Positions 25,640-33,800 of a DNA stretch of 64,000 bases are shown one piece after another. Made by a program: the position numbers and the translations under genes. Below the pieces are notes generated by a model that saw nothing but the letters and a program-made list of their open reading frames with translations, did not search any database and was not told the origin of the DNA. This DNA is from Rhodoblastus sp963828185 (GTDB lineage: Bacteria; Pseudomonadota; Alphaproteobacteria; Rhizobiales; Beijerinckiaceae): positions 124,001 to 188,000 of the forward strand of contig CAWHDV010000001.1 in assembly GCA_963828185.1 (NCBI GenBank), in the 5' to 3' direction. Every line of letters begins with the position of its first letter. The first letter of the stretch is position 1.

Positions 25640-26521
25640 ATGACAAGCCTTCGCCCCCGCCGCAGCGTCCTTTACATGCCGGGCTCGAACGCCCGCGCGC
25701 TGGAGAAGGCCAGGACGATCGCGGCCGACGCGCTGATCCTCGACCTCGAGGACGCCGTCGCCCCTGACGCAAAGGAACTGGCGCGCGAGCAGGTCGCCGC
25801 CGCCGTCAAGGCCGGCGGCTTTGGCCGCCGAGAAGTCGTCATCCGCATCAACGGCTCGAGCACGCCCTGGGGCAAGGAGGACCTGATCGCCGCTGCGCAG
25901 GCTGGTCCCGACGCCATCCTCGTGCCGAAAGTCTCCTCGCCGGGCGACATCATGATGACGGCCAAGGCCCTGCGCGACGCCGGCGCGCCGGAGCATACCC
26001 GGCTCTGGGCCATGATGGAGACGCCGGTGGCGATCCTCAACGCCGATTCCATCGTGCGCACCGCAATGGATCCCTCTTCCCGCCTCGCGGTCCTCGTCAT
26101 GGGCACCAATGACATAGCCAAGGAGACGCGCGCGCGCCTGACGCCGGGCCGTCAATCCATGCTGGCCTATCTGTCGATCTGCGTCGCCGCCGCCCGGGCG
26201 CATGGCGCGGACATCATCGACGGCGTCTATAACGATTTTTCCAATGAGGCGGGATTCCGCGCCGAATGCGAACAGGGCCGCGACTTCGGCATGGATGGCA
26301 AGACGCTGATCCACCCCAACCAGGTGGCCGTCTGCAACGAGGTCTTCGCCCCGGCCGACGCGGAGATCGCCTTTGCGCGCAAGATCATAGACGTTTTCGA
26401 CCAGCCGGAAAACGCCTCGAAGGGCGCGCTGCAGATCGACGGCCGGATGGTCGAGAGGCTTCACGCCGACATGGCGCGGCGCACCGTCGCCATCGCCGAG
26501 GCGATCGCCGCCAGCGCCTGA
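25640..26521 (+). CDS. HpcH/HpaI-family CoA-ester lyase (CitE-like)
   Basis: This 293-residue TIM-barrel protein begins RPRRSVLYMPGSNARALEKA and has the metal/CoA motifs LDLEDAVAP, VVIRING, AMMETPVAI (metal Glu) and LVMGTNDIAKE. This family includes malyl-CoA/citramalyl-CoA lyases and (3S)-malyl-CoA thioesterase. The short length and the GTNDI motif fit CitE-like enzymes of C2/C3 acid metabolism, but the substrate is not decidable here. It starts with GGAGACGAC ahead, stands alone and ends at a small terminator. Confidence 0.85.
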   Translation: MTSLRPRRSVLYMPGSNARALEKARTIAADALILDLEDAVAPDAKELAREQVAAAVKAGGFGRREVVIRINGSSTPWGKEDLIAAAQAGPDAILVPKVSSPGDIMMTAKALRDAGAPEHTRLWAMMETPVAILNADSIVRTAMDPSSRLAVLVMGTNDIAKETRARLTPGRQSMLAYLSICVAAARAHGADIIDGVYNDFSNEAGFRAECEQGRDFGMDGKTLIHPNQVAVCNEVFAPADAEIAFARKIIDVFDQPENASKGALQIDGRMVERLHADMARRTVAIAEAIAASA

Positions 26522-26530
26522 TTTGAGCGA

Positions 26531-26554
26531 AGACCCGCCGATTGCGGGTTTTCT
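26531..26554 (+). terminator. Probable terminator after the CoA-ester lyase
   Basis: The stem ACCCGC/GCGGGT, extended by two weak pairs, has loop CGATT and is followed by TTTTCT. It lies 12 bp after the stop. Confidence 0.6.
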
Positions 26555-26599
26555 CTGCGCAAGCGCCGTCTATAATGGCGCCGAAATGTGGGGGGCGGC

Positions 26600-28267
26600 A
26601 TGAGCGACCAGAATGGCGGACACGGCGAAGACAAGGAAACCGATACGAAGCCTGTCGCGGGTTCCGACGCTTTGTCGGGACGAACGCGCGCCGCGCCGGT
26701 GATCGAGGGCCACGCCGTCGAAGTTCCGTCCCCGGTCGTGGAGACGACGGCAAAAGAGCCGATCGACGAGCCGACGCCGGTCCATGCAGCCGAAGCTGCT
26801 CCGTCCGAGGCCGAAGGCGTGGCGACGCCGGAATCCCCTGCCTCCGAACCTGGAGCGTCCGAGCCTGAAGTTTCCGCCAATGAACCGCCGCGCAAGAGCG
26901 GCGGCGGATTCCGCGCCTTTGGCCTCCTGGCGGGCGTCGCCATTCTGGGCGCGGGCGGCTATTATGGCTGGACCGAAATCGGATCGCCCGACCCGTCCGA
27001 CATTCCGGCAAGAATTTCCGCATTGCTGACGCCTTCCGCCGTCAAGCCGAGCGCTCAGCCGGAAACCGAAAAGGCGGCGCCGGCCGTATCGCAATCCGCC
27101 GCCGCGCCAAACGCCGCTCCTGCCGGCGAGGCGACGAAAAAAGCCGAAGCCGGGTCCGGCGCCGCGTCGACCCCGGAAAAAGCTGCGCCGCAACCCGCCG
27201 CCGAAAAGCCGCCGGCCGCCGGGGCCGAGAAGCATTCCGAGGCAGCCGCTGGCGGCGCGGAAAAGCAGCCGTCGCCTGCCGAAGCTCCGGCGACCGCGGC
27301 GCCAGGCGCCGCTCCCTCCGCAGAGGCGCCTGTGGCGGCTGAAACCAAGCCGAACGCCCAGACAGCGCCGGAAACGGCCGCGCCCCAGCCCTCCGCCGAG
27401 GCCAATAAGCCCGCCGCCGGCTCTGAAAAGCAGGCGGCGCCCAGCGCGGCCCCTGCCGTTTCGGCGCCAAGCGATGTTTCTGCGGGAGGATCTGAAAAGA
27501 CGGCGCCGCCAGCCGCCGGCGAAGCGATGAAGAAAACCGAAGCCCCCGCCGCGCGGCAAAACGCCGCCGCCAATGTGTCCGGCGAATCCGCCACGGACAA
27601 GGCTTTGGTCGCGCAGATGGCGGCGCAGCTCGCCACGACCCAGGCGACGGTGCAGCAGCTCAGCCAGAAACTGAAAGCGGTCGAGGACCAGTTGGCCGCG
27701 CCCAAGGCTGATGCTGGGGAGGCCTCGGCCAAGCTCGTGGTGGCGCAGAGCCTGCTGACCGCCATCCGGCAGGGCGACAATTACGCGCCGATGCTGGCCG
27801 CGCTGCAGAATTTCAGCGGGGGCGACGCCGACAGGCTCGCGCGCCTGCGCGCCGGCCTCGCGGCGCCCAGCGCAAGCAAGCTGGCGCAGGAATTTTCCGA
27901 CCTCGCGCCAAAACTCCTCGCCAGCGCGGCGACGCCCGCGCCGCAGCCGGCGGAAACCAAGGCGCCGCGCAACTTCGGCGAAAGCGCGCTCGCCTATATC
28001 GAAGCGCGCGCGAGGACGCTTGTCCGGATAAGCCCCGCCAACGCGCCCGGCGCCGACGCGAACGCGGCGCGCATCGATCGGATCGGACAGGATCTGGCGC
28101 GCGACGACATAGCCGCCGCGCTGGCCGAGCGGTTGCAGCTGCCGGCGCCCGCGCTCGCCCTTTCCGCCGACTGGGCCAAGGCCGCGCAAACGCGTCTCGA
28201 CGCCGAGGCGGCAGCCAAGGCGCAAGTCGACGAAGCGTTGCAAAATTTGAGCAAGACAAAATCCTGA
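26600..28267 (+). CDS. Mitofilin/Mic60-like membrane protein
   Basis: This 555-residue protein has the layout of alphaproteobacterial Mic60: a soluble acidic N-terminus, one membrane helix (AFGLLAGVAILGAGGYYGW, near residue 105-125), a very long Ala/Pro/Glu/Lys-rich linker (about 145-325), a coiled coil (LVAQMAAQLATTQATVQQLS) and a conserved helical C-terminal domain ending in LQLPAPALALSADWAKAAQT. In alphaproteobacteria this family shapes internal membranes. It is followed by hemY, the usual neighbour. The ATG at 26600 has GGGGGCGGC ahead; a GTG at 26588 is less likely. Assignment is by architecture and context. Confidence 0.8.
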   Translation: MSDQNGGHGEDKETDTKPVAGSDALSGRTRAAPVIEGHAVEVPSPVVETTAKEPIDEPTPVHAAEAAPSEAEGVATPESPASEPGASEPEVSANEPPRKSGGGFRAFGLLAGVAILGAGGYYGWTEIGSPDPSDIPARISALLTPSAVKPSAQPETEKAAPAVSQSAAAPNAAPAGEATKKAEAGSGAASTPEKAAPQPAAEKPPAAGAEKHSEAAAGGAEKQPSPAEAPATAAPGAAPSAEAPVAAETKPNAQTAPETAAPQPSAEANKPAAGSEKQAAPSAAPAVSAPSDVSAGGSEKTAPPAAGEAMKKTEAPAARQNAAANVSGESATDKALVAQMAAQLATTQATVQQLSQKLKAVEDQLAAPKADAGEASAKLVVAQSLLTAIRQGDNYAPMLAALQNFSGGDADRLARLRAGLAAPSASKLAQEFSDLAPKLLASAATPAPQPAETKAPRNFGESALAYIEARARTLVRISPANAPGADANAARIDRIGQDLARDDIAAALAERLQLPAPALALSADWAKAAQTRLDAEAAAKAQVDEALQNLSKTKS

Positions 28268-28280
28268 CGCAGCGTTTTCT

Positions 28281-28300
28281 CCCGGCGGCGCGCCGCCGGG
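28281..28300. repeat. Perfect 20-bp GC palindrome between mic60-like gene and hemY
   Basis: CCCGGCGGCG followed by its exact reverse complement, 13 bp after the Mic60-like stop and 41 bp before the hemY ATG. There is no T run after it, so it is not a classic terminator. It could fold as a strong hairpin in the joint mRNA. Confidence 0.8.
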
Positions 28301-28341
28301 GCCGGAACCTTCGTCGCCGCAAATTCAGTTGAGAGCCGCAG

Positions 28342-29898
28342 ATGATCCGCATCCTGGTCTTCCTGTTCGTGATCGCCCTCGTCGCCATGGGTCTCGGCAG
28401 CCTGCTCGAGCAACCAGGTTCGCTCTCCCTGACCTGGTTCGGCTATCACATCGACACGTCGCCGCTGGTCGGTTTGGGCGCGGTGGCGCTCGCCGCCATT
28501 GTGATCTGGAGCCTGCTGCGCTTCATCTTCGCCATTCCGAGCCTCGTCGCCATCTCGACGCGCGCCCGCCGGCGGGCGCGCGGCCATGAAGCCATTTCGC
28601 GCGGCATTCTCGCGGCCGGCGTCGGCGACGCGCGCAAGGCGGAGCGCGCCAGCCGCGACGCCAGAAAATATCTGCCGCAGGAGCCGCTGACCTTGCTCTT
28701 GCAGGCGCAGGCCGCCCAGCTTGCCGGCGACCGCGCCAGCGCCGAGCATGCATTTCGCGCCATGACCGCGCGTCCGGAGACCAAATTGCTCGGCTTGCGC
28801 GGGTTGCACGCGGAAAGCCTGCGCCAGGGCGATCACGACGCAGCGCACAAGATCGCGATCGAGGCGCAGGCCATCGCGCCGCTCGCCTGGTCGGGGCAGG
28901 CCGTGCTCGACCGTTATACCGAGCAGAATGACTGGGAGGCGGCGCGCCTCTGCGTCGAGCAGAATCTGCGCGCCAAGGTCGTCGACGCGGCCACGGCCAA
29001 CCGGCAAAGGGCCGTGCTCGACACGGCGGTGGCGATGCAGTGCGAATTGGCCGATCCTGACCGCGCGATCAGGCTCTTGCGCGCCGCGGTGAAGAAGGCG
29101 CCGGACCTGACGCCCGCCACGGCGCTGCTCGGGCGGCTTCTGTCGCGCAAGGGCGATTTGCGCGGAGGCTCGAAGCTGATCGAGGCCGCCTACGCCAAGA
29201 CGCCGCACCCGGACCTCGCCCAGGCCTATGTCGACATGCGTCCCGGCGATTCTTCGGCCGACCGGCTGACGCGCGCGCAAACGCTGGCCAGATGCGCCCC
29301 CAACGATCCCGAAAGCGCGATGATGGTCGCGAAGGCCGCGCTTGGCGCCCGCGATTTCGCCACGGCGCGCGCCGCCATGGCGCCCCTGGTCGCCGGCGGT
29401 GAACGCCCGACAGCCCGCATGTGCGTCATCATGGCGGAACTCGAAGACCGCGAACACGATGCGCAGGGCCTCGTGCGCGAATGGCTGTCGCGCGGCTCGC
29501 GCGCGCCGCGCGACGCAGCCTGGATCGCCGACGGCCATTATTCAAAGCAATGGGCGCCGGTTTCGCCGGTCAGCGGCAAGCTCGACGCCTATCGCTGGCT
29601 GCAGCCGCATGAGGAATTGACTGGCCCGGTCGAAGAGCCGCCGCCGGCCTACGAACCGCCGCCGCCGCTAGCGGTCGAGGCCCCGGTCCCCACGGAAGCC
29701 TCGCCGGCGGACGAGGTTGCGCCCTTAGCCAAGGTCGAGCCGCAGGAAATTGTCCAGCAAGCCGAAATCCTGCCGCCGGAGACTAAAACCGAGGCGCCGC
29801 GGAAAACCGCCGCGCCGCAGCCGGTGATCTTCCCGCTTTCGACGCCACCCGACGACCCCGGGCCGAAGCGCGAACAGGCCGAAACGCGATTGTTTTGA
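28342..29898 (+). CDS. hemY: HemY-like TPR membrane protein
   Basis: This 518-residue protein has two N-terminal membrane helices (MIRILVFLFVIALVAMGLGSL and VGLGAVALAAIVIWSLLRF), the HemY_N domain with SLTWFGYHID, then TPR-like helical repeats (about residues 75-390). The C-terminal tail, about 110 residues, is rich in Pro, Glu and Ala. HemY of this type is linked genetically to haem synthesis in proteobacteria but is not the protoporphyrinogen oxidase of the same name. It follows the Mic60-like gene in the same direction. The usual hemC/hemD genes upstream are missing here. Confidence 0.88.
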   Translation: MIRILVFLFVIALVAMGLGSLLEQPGSLSLTWFGYHIDTSPLVGLGAVALAAIVIWSLLRFIFAIPSLVAISTRARRRARGHEAISRGILAAGVGDARKAERASRDARKYLPQEPLTLLLQAQAAQLAGDRASAEHAFRAMTARPETKLLGLRGLHAESLRQGDHDAAHKIAIEAQAIAPLAWSGQAVLDRYTEQNDWEAARLCVEQNLRAKVVDAATANRQRAVLDTAVAMQCELADPDRAIRLLRAAVKKAPDLTPATALLGRLLSRKGDLRGGSKLIEAAYAKTPHPDLAQAYVDMRPGDSSADRLTRAQTLARCAPNDPESAMMVAKAALGARDFATARAAMAPLVAGGERPTARMCVIMAELEDREHDAQGLVREWLSRGSRAPRDAAWIADGHYSKQWAPVSPVSGKLDAYRWLQPHEELTGPVEEPPPAYEPPPPLAVEAPVPTEASPADEVAPLAKVEPQEIVQQAEILPPETKTEAPRKTAAPQPVIFPLSTPPDDPGPKREQAETRLF

Positions 29899-29924
29899 CT
29901 TCGCGTCTCTTTTTCTCCCGTCGC

Positions 29925-29953
29925 TCGACAAGCGGCGCAAAATTTTGTATAGC
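29925..29953 (+). promoter_or_regulatory. Probable rplS promoter
   Basis: TCGACA (29925-29930) and TATAGC (29948-29953) are separated by exactly 17 bp, about 130 bp before the rplS ATG. The leader between contains a hairpin-forming stretch (CTCCAATTCA / TGAATTTGGAG). Confidence 0.5.
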
Positions 29954-30083
29954 GCCGCCTCCAGCTCCAATTCACTGAATTTGGAGACGGAGAACAAAAA
30001 AGCGCGCGGTCCGGTCGAGACTCGCGACGCCAACTGACAACAGCGTTCCGAAACGCTCGCCGCAAGGCGAAACGGAGTTAGAC

Positions 30084-30479
30084 ATGAACATCATCGAGCA
30101 GATCGACGCCGAGCAGGTCGCAAAACTTTCCGCCAACAAGACCATTCCGGAATTCGGTCCCGGCGACACCGTGATCGTCAACGTCAAGGTGAAGGAAGGC
30201 GACCGCACCCGCGTGCAGGCCTATGAGGGCGTGGTGATCGCCCGCAACGGCGGCGGCCTCAACGAGAGCTTCACCGTTCGCAAGATTTCCTACGGCGAAG
30301 GCGTGGAGCGCGTTTTCCCGGTCTATGGCCCGCTGATCGATTCGATCAAGGTCGTCCGCCGCGGCAAGGTGCGCCGCGCCAAGCTCTATTACCTGCGCGA
30401 CCGTCGTGGCAAGTCCGCGCGTATCGCCGAACGCTCCGACACCAAGGCCAAGGCCGCGAAAGCCGCGCCGAAAGCCTGA
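30084..30479 (+). CDS. rplS: 50S ribosomal protein L19
   Basis: L19 sits at the 30S-50S interface. The 131-residue protein shows the family core: IPEFGPGDTVIVNVKVKEG, RVQAYEGVVIARNG, FTVRKISYGEGVERVFP and VRRGKVRRAKLYYLRDRRGK, with an Ala/Lys-rich tail. The ATG is preceded by ACGGAG. It is usually placed after rpsP-rimM-trmD; here it stands apart with its own promoter and terminator. Confidence 0.97.
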   Translation: MNIIEQIDAEQVAKLSANKTIPEFGPGDTVIVNVKVKEGDRTRVQAYEGVVIARNGGGLNESFTVRKISYGEGVERVFPVYGPLIDSIKVVRRGKVRRAKLYYLRDRRGKSARIAERSDTKAKAAKAAPKA

Positions 30480-30506
30480 ACGGGCCATTGTTCGCGTTGA
30501 ACTTTT

Positions 30507-30540
30507 CGCGAAGGCTGGCCGCTGCGCCAGCCTTTTCGCA
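30507..30540 (+). terminator. Terminator of rplS
   Basis: The stem AAGGCTGGC/GCCAGCCTT, extended by GCG/CGC around two T, has a six-base loop. It lies about 30 bp after the rplS stop. The T tract is short, so efficiency is uncertain. Confidence 0.7.
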
Positions 30541-30656
30541 TTCCGGCGCGCAATTTCGGGCTTGCGGACTTGTCCGGACGCCCGCGCACGCTATCTCGTC
30601 AATATCCGCTGAGGCGCAGAAATGTCGCGCCAAAAACCGCGACGGGGATGAAGAAC

Positions 30657-32075
30657 ATGGTTGAGACCTCCGGCAAGCCGCGCACGCTTTACGACAAGAT
30701 CTGGGACGACCACGTCGTCGACATCCAGCCGGACGGCACGGCGCTGCTGTATATTGACCGGCACCTGATCCATGAAGTGACCAGCCCGCAGGCCTTCGAG
30801 GGACTGCGGCTCGCCAAGCGCACGGTGCATGCGCCGCAGAAAACGCTCGCCGTGGTCGACCACAATGTGCCGACCACCGACCGCTCGCAGCCGATCAAGG
30901 ACCCGGAGAGCAAGGCGCAGGTCGAGCAGTTGGCGATCAACGCCCGCGACTTCGGCGTCGAATATTTCAACGAACACGACCGCCGGCAGGGCGTCGTGCA
31001 TATCATTGGTCCCGAACAGGGCTTCACCCTGCCGGGCGCGACCATTGTCTGCGGCGACAGCCACACCTCGACCCACGGCGCCTTTGGCGCTCTGGCGCAC
31101 GGCATCGGCACGTCGGAAGTCGAGCATGTGCTCGCTACCCAGACCCTGATCCAGGCCAAGGCCAGGAACATGCTGGTGAAGGTCGGTGGCCGTCTCGGCG
31201 AGGGCGTCAGCGCCAAGGACATCGCGCTGGCGATCATCGGCAAGATCGGCACGGCCGGCGGCACCGGCTATGTCATCGAATATGCCGGCGAAGCGATCGA
31301 ATCCCTGTCGATGGAAGGCCGCATGACGGTCTGCAACATGTCGATCGAAGGCGGCGCCCGCGCTGGCCTGATCGCCCCGGACGAAAAGACGTTCGCGTAT
31401 CTCAAGGGCCGTCCGAAGGCGCCGCAGGGCGAGGCCTGGGATGGCGCCATGCATTACTGGTCGCAGCTCAAGAGTGATCCGGGCGCGCATTACGACGCCA
31501 TTGTCGAGCTCGACGCTGGCGACCTGCCGCCGCTCCTGACCTGGGGCACCAGCCCGGAGGACGTGGTGGCGATCGATGGGACCGTGCCGGGCGTCGAGGC
31601 CGGCCAGAGCGAGGCGTTGCGCGCCAAGATCCAGCGCGCCCTCGATTACATGGGCCTCAAGGGCGGCGAGAAGCCGACCGAGATCAGGATCGACCGGGTC
31701 TTCATCGGCTCCTGCACCAACGGCCGCATCGAGGATCTGCGCGAAGCCGCGAAGATCGCCGAAGGCCGCAAGGTGGCGAGCCATGTCAACGCGCTGGTCG
31801 TGCCGGGCTCGGGCCTCGTCAAGGAACAGGCGGAAGCCGAGGGGCTCGACAAGATCTTCCTCGCCGCCGGTTTCGAATGGCGCGAGCCTGGCTGCTCGAT
31901 GTGCCTGGCGATGAACCCCGATCGCCTCGCGCCGGGCGAACGCTGCGCCTCGACCTCGAACCGCAATTTCGAGGGCCGCCAGGGGTTCAAGGGCCGCACC
32001 CACCTCGTTTCGCCCGCCATGGCCGCGGCTGCGGCGGTCGCTGGCCATTTTGTCGACCTGCGCAGTTTCCACTGA
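30657..32075 (+). CDS. leuC: 3-isopropylmalate dehydratase large subunit
   Basis: Leucine synthesis; isomerises 2- to 3-isopropylmalate with LeuD using a [4Fe-4S] cluster. The 472-residue protein begins near KPRTLYDKIWDDHVV. Cluster cysteines are in VFIGSCTNGRIEDLREAA and EPGCSMCLAMNPD, with the substrate motif CGDSHTSTHGAFG (Cys-Gly-Asp-Ser-His). The frame is open upstream and an ATG at 30648 is also possible; the ATG at 30657 was chosen for its GGGGA spacing. It is followed by an OsmC-like gene, a zincin gene and leuD. Confidence 0.96.
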   Translation: MVETSGKPRTLYDKIWDDHVVDIQPDGTALLYIDRHLIHEVTSPQAFEGLRLAKRTVHAPQKTLAVVDHNVPTTDRSQPIKDPESKAQVEQLAINARDFGVEYFNEHDRRQGVVHIIGPEQGFTLPGATIVCGDSHTSTHGAFGALAHGIGTSEVEHVLATQTLIQAKARNMLVKVGGRLGEGVSAKDIALAIIGKIGTAGGTGYVIEYAGEAIESLSMEGRMTVCNMSIEGGARAGLIAPDEKTFAYLKGRPKAPQGEAWDGAMHYWSQLKSDPGAHYDAIVELDAGDLPPLLTWGTSPEDVVAIDGTVPGVEAGQSEALRAKIQRALDYMGLKGGEKPTEIRIDRVFIGSCTNGRIEDLREAAKIAEGRKVASHVNALVVPGSGLVKEQAEAEGLDKIFLAAGFEWREPGCSMCLAMNPDRLAPGERCASTSNRNFEGRQGFKGRTHLVSPAMAAAAAVAGHFVDLRSFH

Positions 32076-32093
32076 TCGCACAGGGGGACGCCG

Positions 32094-32606
32094 ATGGACG
32101 CCGACGCCTTGCGCGCCTTGCAGGCGCCGTTGAAGGAGAAATACAAGGCGGACGCCAACTCGGCGATCGTCACCCTCAAGGCGCGGGGCGATCTGTCCGG
32201 CGAGGGTCTCGCCTGCAAGGTGTCGACCTCGCAGGCGTTGATCGAGGCCGGTCTGCATCCGGCGACGGGCGGCAGCGGCATGCAGGCTTGTTCGGGCGAC
32301 ATGCTGCTCGAAGCCCTTGTCGCCTGCGCCGGCGTCACCTTGAAGGCGGTGGCGACGGCGATCGGTTTCCGCGTTTCCAGCGGTTCAGTGCGGGCGGAAG
32401 GCGATCTCGACTTTCGCGGAACGCTGGGCGTGGCGAAAGACGCGCCGGTCGGCTTTACTGCTATCAGGCTGTTCTTTGATATCGACACCAATGAGCCGCA
32501 AGAGCGGATCGACGCGCTGACCCGTCTGACGGAACGTTATTGCGTGGTGTTCCAGACCTTGGCGAAACCGCCGAAGATTGCGATGTCGGTCAAGTCTCAA
32601 CATTAA
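32094..32606 (+). CDS. OsmC/Ohr-family protein
   Basis: The 170-residue protein has the OsmC fold signatures, including the paired thiol positions: Cys in GGSGMQACSGDMLLEAL, Cys in VACAGVTLKAVA and a later YCVVFQTL. OsmC-type proteins use two cysteines to reduce organic or fatty-acid hydroperoxides; which pair is active here is not certain. It has a strong GGGGGACG ribosome site and lies 18 bp after leuC, probably in the same operon. Confidence 0.85.
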   Translation: MDADALRALQAPLKEKYKADANSAIVTLKARGDLSGEGLACKVSTSQALIEAGLHPATGGSGMQACSGDMLLEALVACAGVTLKAVATAIGFRVSSGSVRAEGDLDFRGTLGVAKDAPVGFTAIRLFFDIDTNEPQERIDALTRLTERYCVVFQTLAKPPKIAMSVKSQH

Positions 32607-32624
32607 CCCTGCCAAGGAGCGACG

Positions 32625-33050
32625 ATGGCAAGCGCAAGACCACCGGCGCCAGACTGGGCGGCGCGCAACGCGCCCTCGCTGGAGGAATTCGAAGCCTTGG
32701 CCGACGCGGCGTTTCACCATCTGCCGCAACGGTTTCTCAAATTCTGCGACGGCCTGGTGATTCGCGTCGAGGATTTTCCCGACGACGACGTCCTGCTCGA
32801 ATTCGACGCCGAAACGGAATTCGAACTGCTCGGCCTGTTTCGCGGACAAGGGCTGGCGCAGGCCAAAGGCGTGCAGACCGGCGAGTTCCCCAATATGGTG
32901 TACCTTTATCGTCGGCCCATCCTCGACGTCTGGGCCGAAGGCGACGAGACGCTCGGCGATCTGGTCAAGCATGTGCTGGTGCATGAGATCGGCCATCACT
33001 TCGGCCTCTCCGACGAGGACATGGAGCGCATCGAACGGGACGCGCAATGA
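32625..33050 (+). CDS. Zincin-type metallopeptidase family protein
   Basis: The 141-residue protein carries the zinc-binding HEXXH motif in VLVHEIGHHFGLSDEDM near residue 120, with the third ligand possibly in the following acidic helix. This is the pattern of the small single-domain 'metallopeptidase family protein' (PF06262-type) of Actinobacteria and Proteobacteria. Substrates are unknown. AAGGAGCGACG precedes the ATG. It lies between the OsmC-like gene and leuD. Confidence 0.82.
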   Translation: MASARPPAPDWAARNAPSLEEFEALADAAFHHLPQRFLKFCDGLVIRVEDFPDDDVLLEFDAETEFELLGLFRGQGLAQAKGVQTGEFPNMVYLYRRPILDVWAEGDETLGDLVKHVLVHEIGHHFGLSDEDMERIERDAQ

Positions 33051-33141
33051 AAGCGGCTTCATTGCTTCCCCGTCCGACCTTTGCTAAGTCCTTGGTCAAT
33101 TCGCCGATCTGGCGCGCGAAATTCCCTGGGCCCGAAAGAAA

Positions 33142-33747
33142 ATGGAAAAATTCACAAAATTGACCGGCGTCGCCGCGCCTTTGCCGATCACCAATATCGA
33201 CACCGACATGATCATCCCCAAGCAATATCTCAAGACGATCGCCCGCACGGGCCTCGGCAAGGGGTTGTTCTCGGAAATGCGCTATCACGACGACGGTTCG
33301 GAAAATCCCGATTTCGTGCTGAACAAGGCCGCCTATCGCAAGGCGCAGATCCTGGTGGCGGAAGACAATTTCGGTTGCGGCTCCTCGCGCGAGCATGCGC
33401 CCTGGGCGCTGCTCGATTTCGGCGTGCGCGCGATCATCTCGACCAGTTTCGCCGACATTTTCTACAACAACTGCTTCAAGAACGGCATTCTGCCCATCAA
33501 GGTGTCGAAGGAAGACCTCGCCAAGCTGATGGACGACGCCAGCCGCGGCGCCAACGCCACCTTGACCGTGGATCTCGAAGGTCAGGAGATTCGCGGCCCC
33601 GATGGCGGGGTGGTGAAATTCGACATCGACCCGCACCGTAAGCACTGCCTGCTCGAAGGTCTCGACGATATCGGCCTGACCCTGGCCAAGGCGCCGAAGA
33701 TCGCCGAATTCGAATCGAAGATCGGCCAGGAGCGCCCCTGGATTTAG
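33142..33747 (+). CDS. leuD: 3-isopropylmalate dehydratase small subunit
   Basis: Partner of LeuC. At 201 residues it has the normal swivel-domain length, with PLPITNIDTDMIIPKQYLK at the N-terminus and the substrate-binding DNFGCGSSREHAPWAL near residue 75. It is separated from leuC by the OsmC-like and zincin genes but runs in the same direction; all four are likely one transcript. leuB does not follow. Confidence 0.96.
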   Translation: MEKFTKLTGVAAPLPITNIDTDMIIPKQYLKTIARTGLGKGLFSEMRYHDDGSENPDFVLNKAAYRKAQILVAEDNFGCGSSREHAPWALLDFGVRAIISTSFADIFYNNCFKNGILPIKVSKEDLAKLMDDASRGANATLTVDLEGQEIRGPDGGVVKFDIDPHRKHCLLEGLDDIGLTLAKAPKIAEFESKIGQERPWI

Positions 33748-33771
33748 CGCCGCGCGCTTTTTCCTTTTTTT
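33746..33771 (+). terminator. Possible terminator of the leuCD cluster
   Basis: A short AGCGC/GCGCT stem with loop CGC, overlapping the leuD stop codon, is followed by TTTTTCCTTTTTTT. The stem is weak but the T-rich tail is long. Confidence 0.5.
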
Positions 33772-33800
33772 CGCCGCAAGAATCACGTTAGGCTCGAGCC

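Noticed and set aside
30570..30656. Longer N-terminus for LeuC
   Set aside because: The extra residues are Arg-rich, unlike any LeuC, and overlap the region after the rplS terminator. The start near 30657 restores the normal length.
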